DNA of 64,000 nt from Dactylonectria macrodidyma (Eukaryota > Ascomycota > Sordariomycetes > Hypocreales > Nectriaceae): assembly GCA_020744425.1 (NCBI GenBank), contig JAGMUV010000016.1, forward strand, positions 1,364,001-1,428,000, given 5' to 3'. This document shows, piece by piece, positions 20,749 to 31,779 of this stretch. The notes beneath the pieces are model-generated. The model saw only the letters and a list, made by a program, of their open reading frames with translations, was not told the DNA's origin and did not search any database. Both the position numbers and the translations under genes were made by a program. Within the stretch, counting starts at the first letter, position 1, and every line of letters begins with the position of its first letter.

Positions 20749-23319
20749 GGTTGTTGTTTGCACACACGCACCAGAGAGAGCAGATGAGATGATGAAGTGC
20801 GCCTCGATGAAGTCTTATAGCTTTTCGCCTAACTACCAGGACACCCACTACCTGGTAAGAAGGTTGCAGGTTGGCATGTACTTGCCTCATTGTGGGCTCA
20901 AGAGTCTGCAGGAGCAAGCACTTCTAGCTTTTGGATGAATGCTCGCGATGTCAAACACTCCGGGGCAAAACTACGCCAGGGATTATACGTAGCACTGCAT
21001 CGTAGTGTAAGGATGGATGGGAACACAGTCGGTCAGTACTCTCATACAAGTCAAACGATTGGATCTTCCATCCGAGATTGGAGTACGAAACAAGGCTTAG
21101 CTCGACTTCTATTAGCGCTAGTGGCATCTTTGTTGTGTAACTCAAACCTATCCAGCGACGAGTAGAATACAGGTTGTTGTAGTGGAACTCGGTGTGTTGT
21201 GGTGTGCCGTTGTTGCGCACAGAGTATCACGGCGAACACTTGTCATCCTATGTGTCCCCACGTTCTTGACAAGGTGGAGACATGACACGCAACGACACAC
21301 CACACACTACCGGTACATAACACACACTACACATGACACACATGACACATGACGGACAATCCCGCCACTTTCACCTTACAACACCCACAACACATATGTG
21401 CTAGGGTACGAAGTACGTAGCAACCAACATATTTTAGCTCTCACCAAGCGACACCTTGTCTCTCTACAGTGTATCAACATTGGACAAGTTCGTTTGTGAC
21501 AAGTTTTTCGTGTGACTGGCCCGGAATTATCTGTTGTAATCGCCGCTTCTTGAGGTCCACATTATATGTGTAACAAGCCTCTTCAGACGCGAACGTCAGC
21601 CGTCGCTGTGCATCAAGTATCTGTCCCTACTGCACACCCAGTGTTGAAAGCGGCTGACTGCTCTTCCTGTCTGTTGGAGCAGTACATTGGATACGGTCAC
21701 ATCCTAGCGGCTGAGTCAAGACACTGGTCTCGCTATTTTGCGACCTGAGCGGTGTGTGTTCTTGGTGAAAGTTCTGCGCTAAGACGTATCTAGGAAGACA
21801 TGAAGTGTCAAGATGGTCTATACTGATCATTAATTAGTTTCCATACATATGTTACTCAGAATATCGTTTGCATTAGGCTTTTTTCGGATCCAGTGAGGCG
21901 GACTTTTGTATCTCAGGACGCCTTCAATGGGTGATAGGTGAGAGAGTGAGAGATAGAGACGGTGTGTGTCGAATGGAATATGCCTTTGCTTAATTATTTG
22001 CCGTCTGGATCCCATTTAGATGTTGTTTCCTACGTCGAGAGGTGTGTCGACCGATCACGTTGTTATTACATGCCAGCTACCTTTAGCAACATAGCAAGAA
22101 GCCAGGGCGATCTTGATTTGGTCAGGTGCAGACTGTATGAACCTAGAGAGTTACACGACGGCGACGTCGTAGGTGTTCCCGTTTGGTGCTTGCTCTTACG
22201 GTTGGAGCTTTGTAGGAGCTAGTATATGATTTGTTTGCATATCTGCGCGCAGCTCCTGAGTAGTGTACCATCATTTTCATTAGGCTATACGTGAGCCGAT
22301 GAGCCCTGCTTCTAACCATAAATATATCGACTGGTGCTCTGAGGCTTGGCTACTTTCCAACAGCGACGCGATTAATTGACACTCGCGTAGGCTACTACTG
22401 CACTCGCACACTCGCCTCGACAAAGACGCGCGATCCTGGTCGTTCCAAAGGCTCGCCTCCCCATCTGTCTCGCCCTCTCCACCGCTTCTCATCGGTCCTG
22501 ATAGCTTACATCATGAATAAAAGCTCCTTCACACGAGACAACCATGCGCGAAGCAGTCTTCGCGAGGGTGCAATAAAGCTATGTCGCCTATTGCTCCAAT
22601 GCGTCATCGAAGCAAAGAAAGACGTCATGTTGTCTCTCCAGCGACGAGAGAAAATTCAAAGACAACATAATCACCTTCACCAGAACACGCATTGATGTTG
22701 AGCCCAGACTAGTCAGGCTGCAGCTGTGCAGGGTGGGGTGGACACATGGAGATCCATCGTCTTGATTTATTCCCTATCGACGAACCGAAGAACCGAAGAC
22801 CCGGTCCAAGAAGAAGAAGATGAAGAAGAAGAGGAAATGAAGGGGAAGAAAAGATGAGGAGTGTTTTTAGGATTAGGTTGCTGTCGTCTTGGGTAGGGAA
22901 GGCTGATAGAGGTGAATGAGTGTCCACGCTTAGAATAGTCGCGTCCTGAATCTTCAATCGGCCAAATAGTCAGTCAATCAATCCACCTTGGTGGCAGTTA
23001 CAGTCCGTTTGATCGGTGGAAACAAGTAAATGCCAGGTATTCAATCAGCTTGCTTTCCGGCTCCCCAGCCCCTACTTTCTGCGCAGCCTTGCCGTCTTGC
23101 AGTCTCTACGATTTTATATGTCAGAGCTTTCAGTGCACATCTTACATAGCGTTACATATGAACGAGAAATAAACACGAGATCGGTATCGCATGTGTATTA
23201 TCCTGATTTGGGCTAGTAAATACCTAGACTCGCGACTCGTGGTTACAGAAGTGCACCAGCAAAATAATATGGTGCTTCAACAGTTACGCAAGTCCTCTCT
23301 CCGGAGACCCGTGGTGGAT
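20749..23319. other. Gene-poor 2.6-kb stretch
   Basis: No convincing gene on either strand. It holds a short ACAC/GACACAC-rich patch (21280-21360) and a purine-rich tract (22795-22858, GAAGAAGAAG type). Frames of 60-90 codons scattered through it are unrelated to each other and look random. Confidence 0.45.
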
Positions 23320-23937
23320 CTACCTGCTTTTTCCCGGCTCTTTCGAATACTCTTTCGATGGAAATGCTTGTCTGACCGACGAGTGCTTGTTCTTCAGCCG
23401 AGACAGCCGCATCCTCAAAGCATCAACTGTGGTGGGCCCGTAAAGGTTCACATATTCTTCATGTATACGATCCCAAGATACTCTTTGCTTCCTCCGCGCC
23501 ACAAGCATCCTTTCATGCTCGCTCAGGCACTCCAGGCTGGGATCGAGCTGGGACTCGTGGGCATGTTGTTCCCGCAATGCTGCACTGGAAGTCTTCGGTG
23601 CGGAGACCTCGTGGGGCCCCGCTGCTAGCACGACGCTGCCCACGTCGGATGGAGTAGGCGCTGGAATCGCTGGGCGCCGCTCCTGACACGGGACAACCTG
23701 ATGTCCACGCACTAGATGCTGGTGGCAAGGCCCACGTGGGTCAGGGTCAGGGTTGGGAGGCGTTGTCCAGTCGTAGCCAGTCCAGAAATCCGGGGTACTG
23801 TGGCAGAGCGACATGTAGTCGAATGGCGGTGGTGGCGGTGGGTGAGACGGTGGGGGTGGTGGTGGGTAAGACGGGTAAGGCAGGAACCCGGTATTTGCCA
23901 GAGGTCTATTGTTGCAGTGACCACCCATCGGGTCCAT
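23320..23937 (-). CDS. Proline-rich protein with a Myb/SANT-like helical domain
   Basis: 205 aa from an ATG, no intron needed. Residues about 15-75 are very Pro-rich with PPPPPP runs. Residues about 135-190 form a compact helical domain (ERMLVARRKQRVSWDRIHEE, then a helix ending ALRMRLSRLKNKHSS) with the Trp and spacing seen in Myb/SANT-type DNA-binding domains. The tail is basic. It may be a small transcription regulator, but the assignment rests on pattern only. The opposite-strand ORFs across the Pro tract are G-rich shadows. Confidence 0.5.
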   Translation of the reverse strand: MDPMGGHCNNRPLANTGFLPYPSYPPPPPPSHPPPPPPFDYMSLCHSTPDFWTGYDWTTPPNPDPDPRGPCHQHLVRGHQVVPCQERRPAIPAPTPSDVGSVVLAAGPHEVSAPKTSSAALREQHAHESQLDPSLECLSEHERMLVARRKQRVSWDRIHEEYVNLYGPTTVDALRMRLSRLKNKHSSVRQAFPSKEYSKEPGKSR

Positions 23938-24849
23938 AGCTGCCAGCTCTGTAGATTAACGGGGAAAGCAGAACGTCGCAGCGGCATTGACAAGAACCGT
24001 GAGGCCGACGACAATCGGTTGAGACGACCGTGGAACAGTTATATGCCGGCTAGCTCATTGTGAATACATACAGTAGGCAAGTGGGCGAACGGACAAGAAG
24101 ACAAGCAAAGTAGACGACGACTCGTGTTGCGAATAGTGTCTTGAGTTGCCACCTTCCGACAGAACGCTTTGCAGACTGCTGAAACCCGACGGTGGCGTCA
24201 TACGATGTGCGAGTCCCATCCTGTGCAGCGGATATCGCCCAGGCCCTGGCCAGATAATCTCTGAGTGATCGTTGCGGTGACAGGAGGACGGAAATAGAAA
24301 CATCGTATGAGGAAGTGAAAAGTATGGACAAAATACACTCGGATAGAATGACGAGTACGCGCATTGATGACGCTTGATCGTGTCTATTATGTGTGTGTGT
24401 GGCCGGAAGGTCCCCGACCGTGACCTGTGTTGTGTCAGAAAGCTAGCGTGGCACTCAGATGACTTGAATGTGTGTATTGTGTGTGCGGCTGGGACGTCTC
24501 CGTAGTCAGCCAGTCAATCAGTTAGTCAGTCAATCCATCAGCTACCTAGCTAGTATTTTATTTCTTAAGACCCTTTTGACACAGAGAGCGTATGCAGATA
24601 TACACACGAATGTTGCATCCCCCTTTCAATATATGTAATCAGCGATGTACTAGGGAAATTGGCAATCTAGGATCTAGGTTATGGTTATTGCTTTTTTGGC
24701 GGACCTTAGCTAATGTGCGACCTTACGTACCAGTGTCTATGCTACCTTCGTCATCAACTTGGGCAGAGAAGTCTACGCCCACCATTATATTTACGACATT
24801 TTGTTTATTTAAACGACCAGCGCCCGATTCCATCGGGCTACAAACCAAA
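23938..24849. other. Intergenic; no gene seen
   Basis: Only short frames. GTGTGTGTG runs at about 24391-24400 and 24471-24485, and a GTCAGTCAATC-type repeat near 24505-24540. Confidence 0.45.
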
Positions 24850-25649
24850 ATGATTACAGCTTCCGATCAGATGCGAAATAACATTGATAAGATACTTCTA
24901 AAACGGACGTCGGAAGACTTGGGTGAAATACTTGCGGGTCTGGGTACAGAGTTAGAGGCGGCAAAATTGCCGGGAGAAGAGGATGAATGTGGGGACGACT
25001 GGGACATGAAGACTTTATTAACCGTTTTATCAGGGTGCCTCATTTACATGGGGTTTTTATGGAGGCAATAGGATCATGTGTCAAAATGTACGGGTATCGC
25101 ATAAGGATGGCGTCGAGGCACAAAGCTGCGGATGCCACAAGTGTAGGTTCATCAATGCCTGCAGCGACGGCATCCAAGGTGGTAAGTAATCCAAGGCCCC
25201 CACTAACCAAGGCTGCCCCGTCCGAACGCAACCACCAAAGCCCTGAACCTACGACCCCCCCACCGAGCCCGAAGAGAGGCGAAAGGCTCAAGCCGAAAGA
25301 CGCGAAGACGATCGGCGGACAGTGCGGACAGGGCAAATTACCAGAGAAGCCTCCGGGGCGCTCTAATAACTCTCAGCCAAGCCCTCTTCCAGAACCCCCA
25401 GTATCTCAGGGAGCAATGAAATCCCAGCCTTGTATCACCAAGGAGAACTCCACAGCGGAATCCCCAGCAGCTCAAGAAGAAGAGGGGCCTCCGGTAAAGA
25501 AAACGCGAGGCAGACCTAAGCAACGAGCAGCTGAGGGGGAAGGGGGGCTTCCTGGAACGGCAAAACGAGGCGGATCCAAGAAGCAGGCGGCTGAACCCAG
25601 ACGTCGAAGTACACGTCCCCGAGCATCACGGTCCAATGGCGAACATTAG
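24850..25649 (+). CDS. AT-hook protein, frame interrupted near 25060
   Basis: An ATG at 24850 (in CAAAATG context) opens 73 codons of helical acidic sequence (TSEDLGEILAGLGTELEAAK) that stop at 25069-25071. The overlapping frame then continues to 25649 without a stop. It is rich in Pro, Ser and Lys, with one AT-hook core (KKTRGRPKQR) and a basic C-terminal tail (RRRSTRPRASRS). Either a small intron that I could not place or a one-base frameshift separates the two parts. The second part looks like a chromatin or minor-groove DNA-binding protein. I treat them as one gene, possibly broken. Confidence 0.4.
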
Positions 25650-26752
25650 AAGTAGCGTTGCCGCCGGAGATACCCCTATTGTATATATGAGACATTAGAT
25701 AGTTTACAATATACTCTATGAAGATTTTTGCGAGACTGATCAAATGCCTCTCAGCGACGGCGAAGCGAACTTGGCCCTGAGCTCAAGTGTGTTGTAGTTT
25801 TCAGCCGACTCTGGGAGCGCTTTGGAGGCCCATCTAGCTTGATTAATAGAGTCCAAAAACGAAATTGCTATCGTAGCCTGCACTTATGCTACGTTGCTTC
25901 AGTGGGCTGTTATGCGGTAACACGCCAAGGAGCAATCTCTTAGGGAGAAAGCGGCGAGGCGAAAGCTTCCGCATCTCATAGCATAGAAACAGTCATTCAC
26001 CGCCCCAAAGAGCGTTTAGAGTCACCCTCTGCCTTTACGATGTAACATCGACCCCCAGTCCGTAGACTTCCTAGGCTTACTTGAATCCGTTTAGAAGCCC
26101 GGTCCCGATCTCAATATTGTGCTTGTCTTCAAAATTCGGACCACAGACTGTAACGTCCTGTGAGACGAGCCACTTTAGACGAATTTCATTTGTGTAGTGT
26201 TGTCGACTCCTGACGGGTGGTATACAGTCGCGTGTCACCCCTGTTGTGTCCCTGTCGCGTCCCTGTTGCTTTGACGGTTTTACAACTGGCAACTTTGAGA
26301 ATAACGGAACATGTCGTTCGTCTCTTCAGTGCACCGAGCCGACTTACCATCGCACCCTCTCCAACCCACTTAAGCCATTCACCGTCGAGACTAATGTTGT
26401 ATGAGTAGCCAACTCGACTCGTGGAAGCACACACACACACATACACATATATGTAACACAGACGAGAAGCAGCTTGAAATGAGGAGAAGTCGACACTCTG
26501 CATTTACTGCTGCGTAAAGTAAAGTGTAAAGCCGTGTCCAAGTCCATCTCTTAGGCCTGTGTTGCCTGAGCGCTGATAACTGCGCCCGTCGGCTTATAAG
26601 TACAGTCTGGTAGCCTAACCTCGAAGCCGTGACTTCCAGCACCATCCCAATGTCCTCTATCCCATTTCTGTTTTCGTCTTGTACTCCGTTTGCCTAAAAT
26701 AACGCAACGCAAAGAGCCACCAGTCAGCCGGCCCTACGGAAACCACAAAAGC
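25650..26752. other. Intergenic; 5' flank of the rhodopsin-like gene
   Basis: 1.1 kb with no convincing gene. A short CACACACACATACACATATAT run lies at 26429-26452. The frame of the next gene extends back to 26690 but without an ATG. Confidence 0.45.
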
Positions 26753-28031
26753 ATGCGTGATGTGCCCGCCGAGGTGAGGGCTACCTGGCCTGATCCCGAC
26801 TACGACAATCCGGTTCGGAGGGGGAGTACACTGATTGTTGTAGAGACATGCCTGGTTTCACTGGCTCTCCTGACCCTCCTCGCCCGCATGTACGTTCGGC
26901 TAGTTGTCGTCAAGGCGTGTGGACCTGATGATTGGATCATGGTGGTAGGGATGGTGAGTCAATCGCCCTCTTCTCGTCCTGCAGCTAGCAGTTCGTGCCC
27001 TCACGAGGTTAGAGCTGATGAGATGACGTTCTCTCTCTGCAGGCCTTCACCGTTGGAGTGACAGTGTGTGCCGTTCTCCTTGATCAACTGTATGGCTGGA
27101 ACGTCCACATCTGGGACCTGAATATCGCAGAAGCCGTCAAAGGCCGGCAGGTGTCCCTAGCTGCCCAGACGCTCTTTCTCTTCTCGTCAGGGCTGCCCAA
27201 GGTGTCAATACTGGTGACTTACTCGCGAATCGCACCCAAATCTGTGTGGCTGCTTCGGGCGACCCGCTTCTTGATCGTTTGGGTGACGATGATTATCTGC
27301 ATTTTTTTCGTCGTCATTTGGACGCAATGCGCGTACGTTACATCGGTTCTCACTCGCGGACTTATTGCTCCCATTCTTGCTTCCTGTCTTGCTTCTGCTT
27401 GTTCGCGGCTAACGCGTGTCCAGTCCGATGAAGGCCTACTGGCTGGTTGGCGATCTTCAACACTGCGGCCCAGAAGGGCCACCAGCACTGTAGGTGGTCA
27501 ACTGCCCTCAGCCTGTCCACTTTGTCCGCTCAGTCACTAACCTTCCTTTCAAGGGCCCAGGCAATTGCCACCGTTATCACTGACGTCGTCGTCGTCGTGC
27601 TGCCTCTGCCAATCGTGCTGAAGCTGCACCTTCCCCGACACCAGCGCATCATGCTCGCCTTGCTCTTCAGCGGTGGTCTCATCGTCGTCGTCGCCGGCTG
27701 CCAGAGAGCCTACTGGTCCTACTATGTGATAGAGAAGACATACGACGTCACCTGGGAAGGGTTCAACCTGTGGATCTGGACGGCCGTCGAGGCAAACCTG
27801 GGTGTCATCTGCGGCAACGCGCCGGCGCTGCGCCCGCTCTACGGTGTTATTGTCGCCAGGCGCAACGGCAGGCGCATCGGTTCTATCGCCAGCCAAGGGA
27901 CTCCCCGCCACTCCAGCACAGAAAGTGCCGCCGCGCTAGACGGCAGAGGCCATGGCGAGGTTGTCGATATCAAGAGGGAAGAGAGGTGGGACAGTTACAC
28001 CACCATAGACAGCGCCGACGCTGTGGCTTAG
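26753..28031 (+). CDS. Rhodopsin-like seven-helix fungal membrane protein, four exons
   Basis: Exons 26753-26953, 27043-27332, 27424-27489 and 27554-28031 give 344 aa. Introns of 89, 91 and 64 bp all have GT-AG ends and branch motifs (GCTAAC, CACTAAC in the last two). The N-terminus (DVPAEVRATWPDPDYDNP) and the first helix followed by a GPDDW loop are hallmarks of the fungal 'rhodopsin domain' integral membrane family (SAT4-like), as are the WTQCAP...YW and AIATVITD segments. About seven hydrophobic helices end near residue 285; the tail is polar and Ser/Arg-rich. The protein should sit in a membrane. Some relatives carry a CFEM domain and act as surface receptors; this one has no CFEM. The ligand is unknown. 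The ATG at 26753 is the first in frame. Confidence 0.85.
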
Positions 28032-28796
28032 GGGCTAGGAAGCCATGTCTCGATGGTGCACGTATTTAACCTGTACCGCAAGAATGTCGGATAGGATGTT
28101 TGTGTCTCGGCGAACTGCACCATCCATCAAGGTCGTGTCAAACCATGCACATACAAGCCCGGTAGAGCACTGATTTACCGGCATTGCAAACACGATGACT
28201 GTCGACAGTACAATAAACTCGACTATAAATGCTCCTGTTCCCTCCCGCTCAACTAAAGCTCACGAACCAAGCTGTGCTTACATTATTGAGTATCGCACGA
28301 TCAACCAAGATTGTCAAACAGGCCCTAGCAAGATTGCGGCTCAAACTGTCTATTTAGATCTTCCTCATGTTTTCCAGCGCCAATAGCGGGAAGTATGAAT
28401 ACGGTGACAGCCCGAAACAATTCTCTACAATGTTCACGGAACCTGTTTTCGGGCGGGGGGCAACATATCGCTATGCTAGAGTAGCATTTCTTTTCTGTAG
28501 TATAAGTTATATGTATATGCAATATATCTGTTCCCTGATTCACATTGTTCCCTTCCTACCCTATAGAGTCCAGAGCACCATTCGGCCAACATATACTTAA
28601 AACAGCCGGGCCAGAGCCTTCGTAGTCGTATCTATATTGGGCGGACGCCAAAGGCTTTCGTTGCACTTGGTGCTAGTTTGGTAGGCTGTTGCCAGCTCCC
28701 AGTCCGTCTCATATTCCTGCTGCAGAGGGCCCTCGAGTTTGGTTTGTCTTTTAGTAGCCCGGGAGCCTGGCATTCTAGCATTTTGGTACCTCGCGT
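28032..28796. other. Intergenic; no gene seen
   Basis: 3' flank of the membrane-protein gene. AT-richer past 28400. No repeat or RNA gene recognised. Confidence 0.45.
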
Positions 28797-29243
28797 TCAG
28801 CTCAGCCTTGTCTCGTCCATTCCGGTCATCTCTTTGGCAAACTTTGACCGCGGCACTTTCGGCGTCTCTGGCCCGTCTTCGTTAGCCGGGTGGAAGATGT
28901 ATTCCAGAAAGTTACCCCGCAGTCTCCGCTCCTCCATGAGGCCTTCGCTGTGCATGTAGTACAGCACGCTGATGAGAAAGGACACGTCCGAAAACCTCCC
29001 CAGCGGGGCGTCTAGCTTCAGTGCCGCGTCTGCGCCGCATTTCGCACAGAAAATATTGATATCGGCATTGGCGTCGAGAACTGCGTATGGGATGGGTTCC
29101 GTATTCGGATGGAATCCAGTTATGGTCTGGATATGCGACGTGAGCATCCGTAACAACTCAGACGGGCAGAGCAGAACGATGAACGCAAGGTTCTCGTGCG
29201 CAGGATCCGAGAAGGTAGAAAATGCCTGGTATCGTTGGTTCAT
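28797..29243 (-). CDS. Hypothetical protein with a C-x2-C pair
   Basis: 148 aa from the ATG at 29243. Helical sequence at the start (CPSELLRMLTSHIQTITGF), a CAKC pair near residue 68, an aromatic helix (FLISVLYYMHSEGLMEERRL) and a polar tail. It looks like coding sequence rather than noise and is better than the opposite-strand frame, but no family is recognised. Missing exons at either end are possible. Confidence 0.4.
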   Translation of the reverse strand: MNQRYQAFSTFSDPAHENLAFIVLLCPSELLRMLTSHIQTITGFHPNTEPIPYAVLDANADINIFCAKCGADAALKLDAPLGRFSDVSFLISVLYYMHSEGLMEERRLRGNFLEYIFHPANEDGPETPKVPRSKFAKEMTGMDETRLS

Positions 29244-30753
29244 ACTCAAGACAACTGCAGTGAATAAGGTCCTAGGTGGGAGCGCAAGGGACGGCCTGTG
29301 CTCATTGTCGCTAGGTTAGGTTCGAGGGAATCTCGCTGGCTTTATTAACGATACCGCGTTCAGCACATTTCGACGAAGCATCGTCTCACAGAACGTGGCG
29401 CACACATACAATAGTTGGACTCGCCTTGTACCGCAGCCGAACGGATGCGGTTCTTTGTGGTTTCCGCAAAGCGGGTTGCGATACCACTGCGTTGCGACTG
29501 CGTTGAGTGGAACGACACGGTAGCTCAAGGGTTCGGTAGCATTAACATCGTCGGCGGGTGAAGCAGAAGTGGTAGAGCGATGATGGAGTCAGGAACGCAA
29601 GCTCCTATGGGGATACAGCCCCGGGGGATGAGGAGGACGAGGAGGATGAGGAAGGACAGGATGAAGAACAGGGGGTGAAGAATGTAAGGACGAAGAAGGA
29701 TAGGACTGGAGGGAGACCCGACGCAATCAGATCTAGCGTGTTGGTTTCTGAGCTCTTGCGGAAAATAGAAGGGGACAAAAAACTCCGGGCCGATGCAAAA
29801 TAGCCTGCTGGATTCTTTCTTGATATGGTGTGTGTGGGTATGTGTGTGTATGTGTGTGTTCGTAGTATGTGTGTGTGTGTGTCGAGTGTGTGTCGTGTGT
29901 GTGTATGTACGTGTGTGTGTGTGTGTACATGTCTGTGTACGTGTGTTTGCGTTGCGTCAAGGGTATTAAAGGTCCTTTCGTCGATGTATCGCTCCACTCT
30001 GGTCCGCTCACACCAAATTCTAGCTACCTTATTCGCTTAAAGCCCACGTATGTGTCCTCCTGCATGCAGAGGCTGACGGGCACCTCTAAGACCTTTGCCT
30101 AATCGGCTGCTGTGACGAATCCGAATGCTTATCCTTCACTACAGACTTAGATTAGTCCGCATGGCTCAACAGTGACGAAGTAGATTGGAATCCGTTACAC
30201 CATTCACTATGACCGCCTCCTAGTGTTTTTAAGTATCGGCACCCTTCTTATTTCAACTTAGATTCTAGCAACTAATGCACCGTGCATGCAATACCTCGAT
30301 GAAATACTCTGTGATGCGCCAGTATCAGCAACCCCAGAGATAATAAACTCAGCTAACTGTAGACAGTTCAGGGTTGTAAGCACATGAGTACAGTCTCTCC
30401 TCCTAGAGTTCCTGCACAAGTGCTGTCTAGAATAGAATATTGCGGCAGAATTCAAATCGATGGAACTTTTATAACGAAAACTACGTCTCATATACTTCCT
30501 ACTTATATAACAATGCTCCTTACAAGTCATCCTAAAAGAGGACAAGAAGAGAACCAAAACATGAGCCTCTCTACAGGGACAGTTCAGCGGATCTTGCGTC
30601 ATAGCAATCTCTATTTTGCTGTCCATATATTCTCACCGACCGACGAAGGCCGTGCGGCTTCTTCTCGGTACTAGTACACCCGTCGCATTGATAGCGCTTA
30701 CACGGTGAACTCTCGACGCCGATGTAGGCGCAGTGCTGCCGGCATTGGCAGCT
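29244..30753. other. Gene-poor stretch with simple repeats
   Basis: No supported gene. 29610-29700 is purine-rich (GAGGATGAGGA...). 29828-29948 is a TG-rich microsatellite. Frames through these tracts on both strands are repeat translations (MCVCVEC, HTHTHT), not genes. Confidence 0.5.
29828..29948. repeat. TG-rich microsatellite
   Basis: About 120 bp of (TG)n interrupted by TA, TC and AC steps. Confidence 0.85.
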
Positions 30754-31779
30754 TTAGCATCGAATTCGACCGAGCTCCTCGTCTGCCACGCTCGGGGGTA
30801 AGCTTGGCCCTTTGGACACTCTAGGTGCCTTGGGTAAGGAGTTCCCGTCAGTATCCTTGACATCCTTGGGGCTCCGTTTCCGTTGCCTCTCAGGGAGTGC
30901 TGTACACGGCAGTGCCTTTTGATCTATCCCTTGGCCTACCCTTTGACTAACCGCTCCAGCTGCCCCTTGAGCTGGTCCTTGACTTGCTCTGCGACCTGAA
31001 CGACTCTTTTTACGAGTCTTAGCTATGCCCGAGGTCCGACTAACGGGTCGAGTGTTACTGCCTTTGCGTGAACCATGTAACGCCCTAAGCACCTCAACGG
31101 AACTCTGTGTTTCTCGCACCATCTTCTCGATGGCCTCGACCTGTTCATGGCACTTGTTGGTACAAGCTTTACGAGCAGAGGTTGGAAGTACATTTCATGG
31201 TTTGGATGCTTCGAGGGAATTTTGCATGCTCGCAAGCCCTTTTCGAAGTTCTTGGAGGGCCCGGCCGGTCTCGGGGATGAACTCGTCTATCGTGCATTGC
31301 AAGCCGGCTCTGGGGGCTGACAAGGGTGACGTTGCCCGTCAGCTGCCATTGGGAGAATGCCTCTTCCATCAGAGTTCGCAGGCTACCGAGTTCTCTGTTG
31401 AAAGTGTCCAAGCACGGACCCTTGATTTCGTCCATAACCGTAGCAGCAATTGCCTTCCTCAGTCTTTGTCCATGCTCTTTGAAGAAGTCCTGTAGCCCCT
31501 GTTGAACTCCAACTGCAAAGGGGTACGATGGAGGGCCCTTGGCGACAGGGTCAGCATAGCCAGGCCATTGCGGCGGGTATGTAGGAGCGTACGGTACGTG
31601 TGGCCGCTGTGCGTGTTGCTGCTGTGCGTGTTGCTGCTGTGGTGGTGGAGTGATGCTCGTGTATGTTCCAGATATGTACGAGGAGGCGTTGGAAACCGCT
31701 GGTCCGGTCCGGTCCAACCCGGTCGAACAGGTGGAATGTGCGAAGTAAAGGGCGGCATCTGAGGCTCTCCGAGCGTCAT
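30754..31779 (-). pseudogene. Decayed coiled-coil gene with three disabling lesions
   Basis: The coding trail starts at the ATG at 31779 (MTLGEPQMPPF) and ends at a stop at 30754, moving through three frames. (1) At 31701-31715 the 5-bp unit GGTCC occurs three times; with two copies the frame would run on into a Gln/His/Pro-rich stretch and a helix (QQGLQDFFKEHGQRLRKAI). (2) A one-base shift lies between about 31315 and 31350, after which a helical frame resumes (DEFIPETGRALQELRKGLAS). (3) A TGA near 31197 interrupts that same frame, which then continues through another helix (CHEQVEAIEKMVRETQSS) into a Lys/Arg-rich tail. The gaps are too short for introns. The original product was probably a helical nuclear-type protein of about 340 aa; the family is unknown. 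Confidence 0.6.

Noticed and set aside
20425..20917. Several Pro- or Ser/Ala-rich frames
   Set aside because: Alternative frames of one purine/pyrimidine-biased tract; only one can belong to the predicted minus-strand gene.
29605..30011. His/Thr-rich minus-strand and Cys/Val-rich plus-strand ORFs
   Set aside because: Direct translations of the TG microsatellite and the purine tract.
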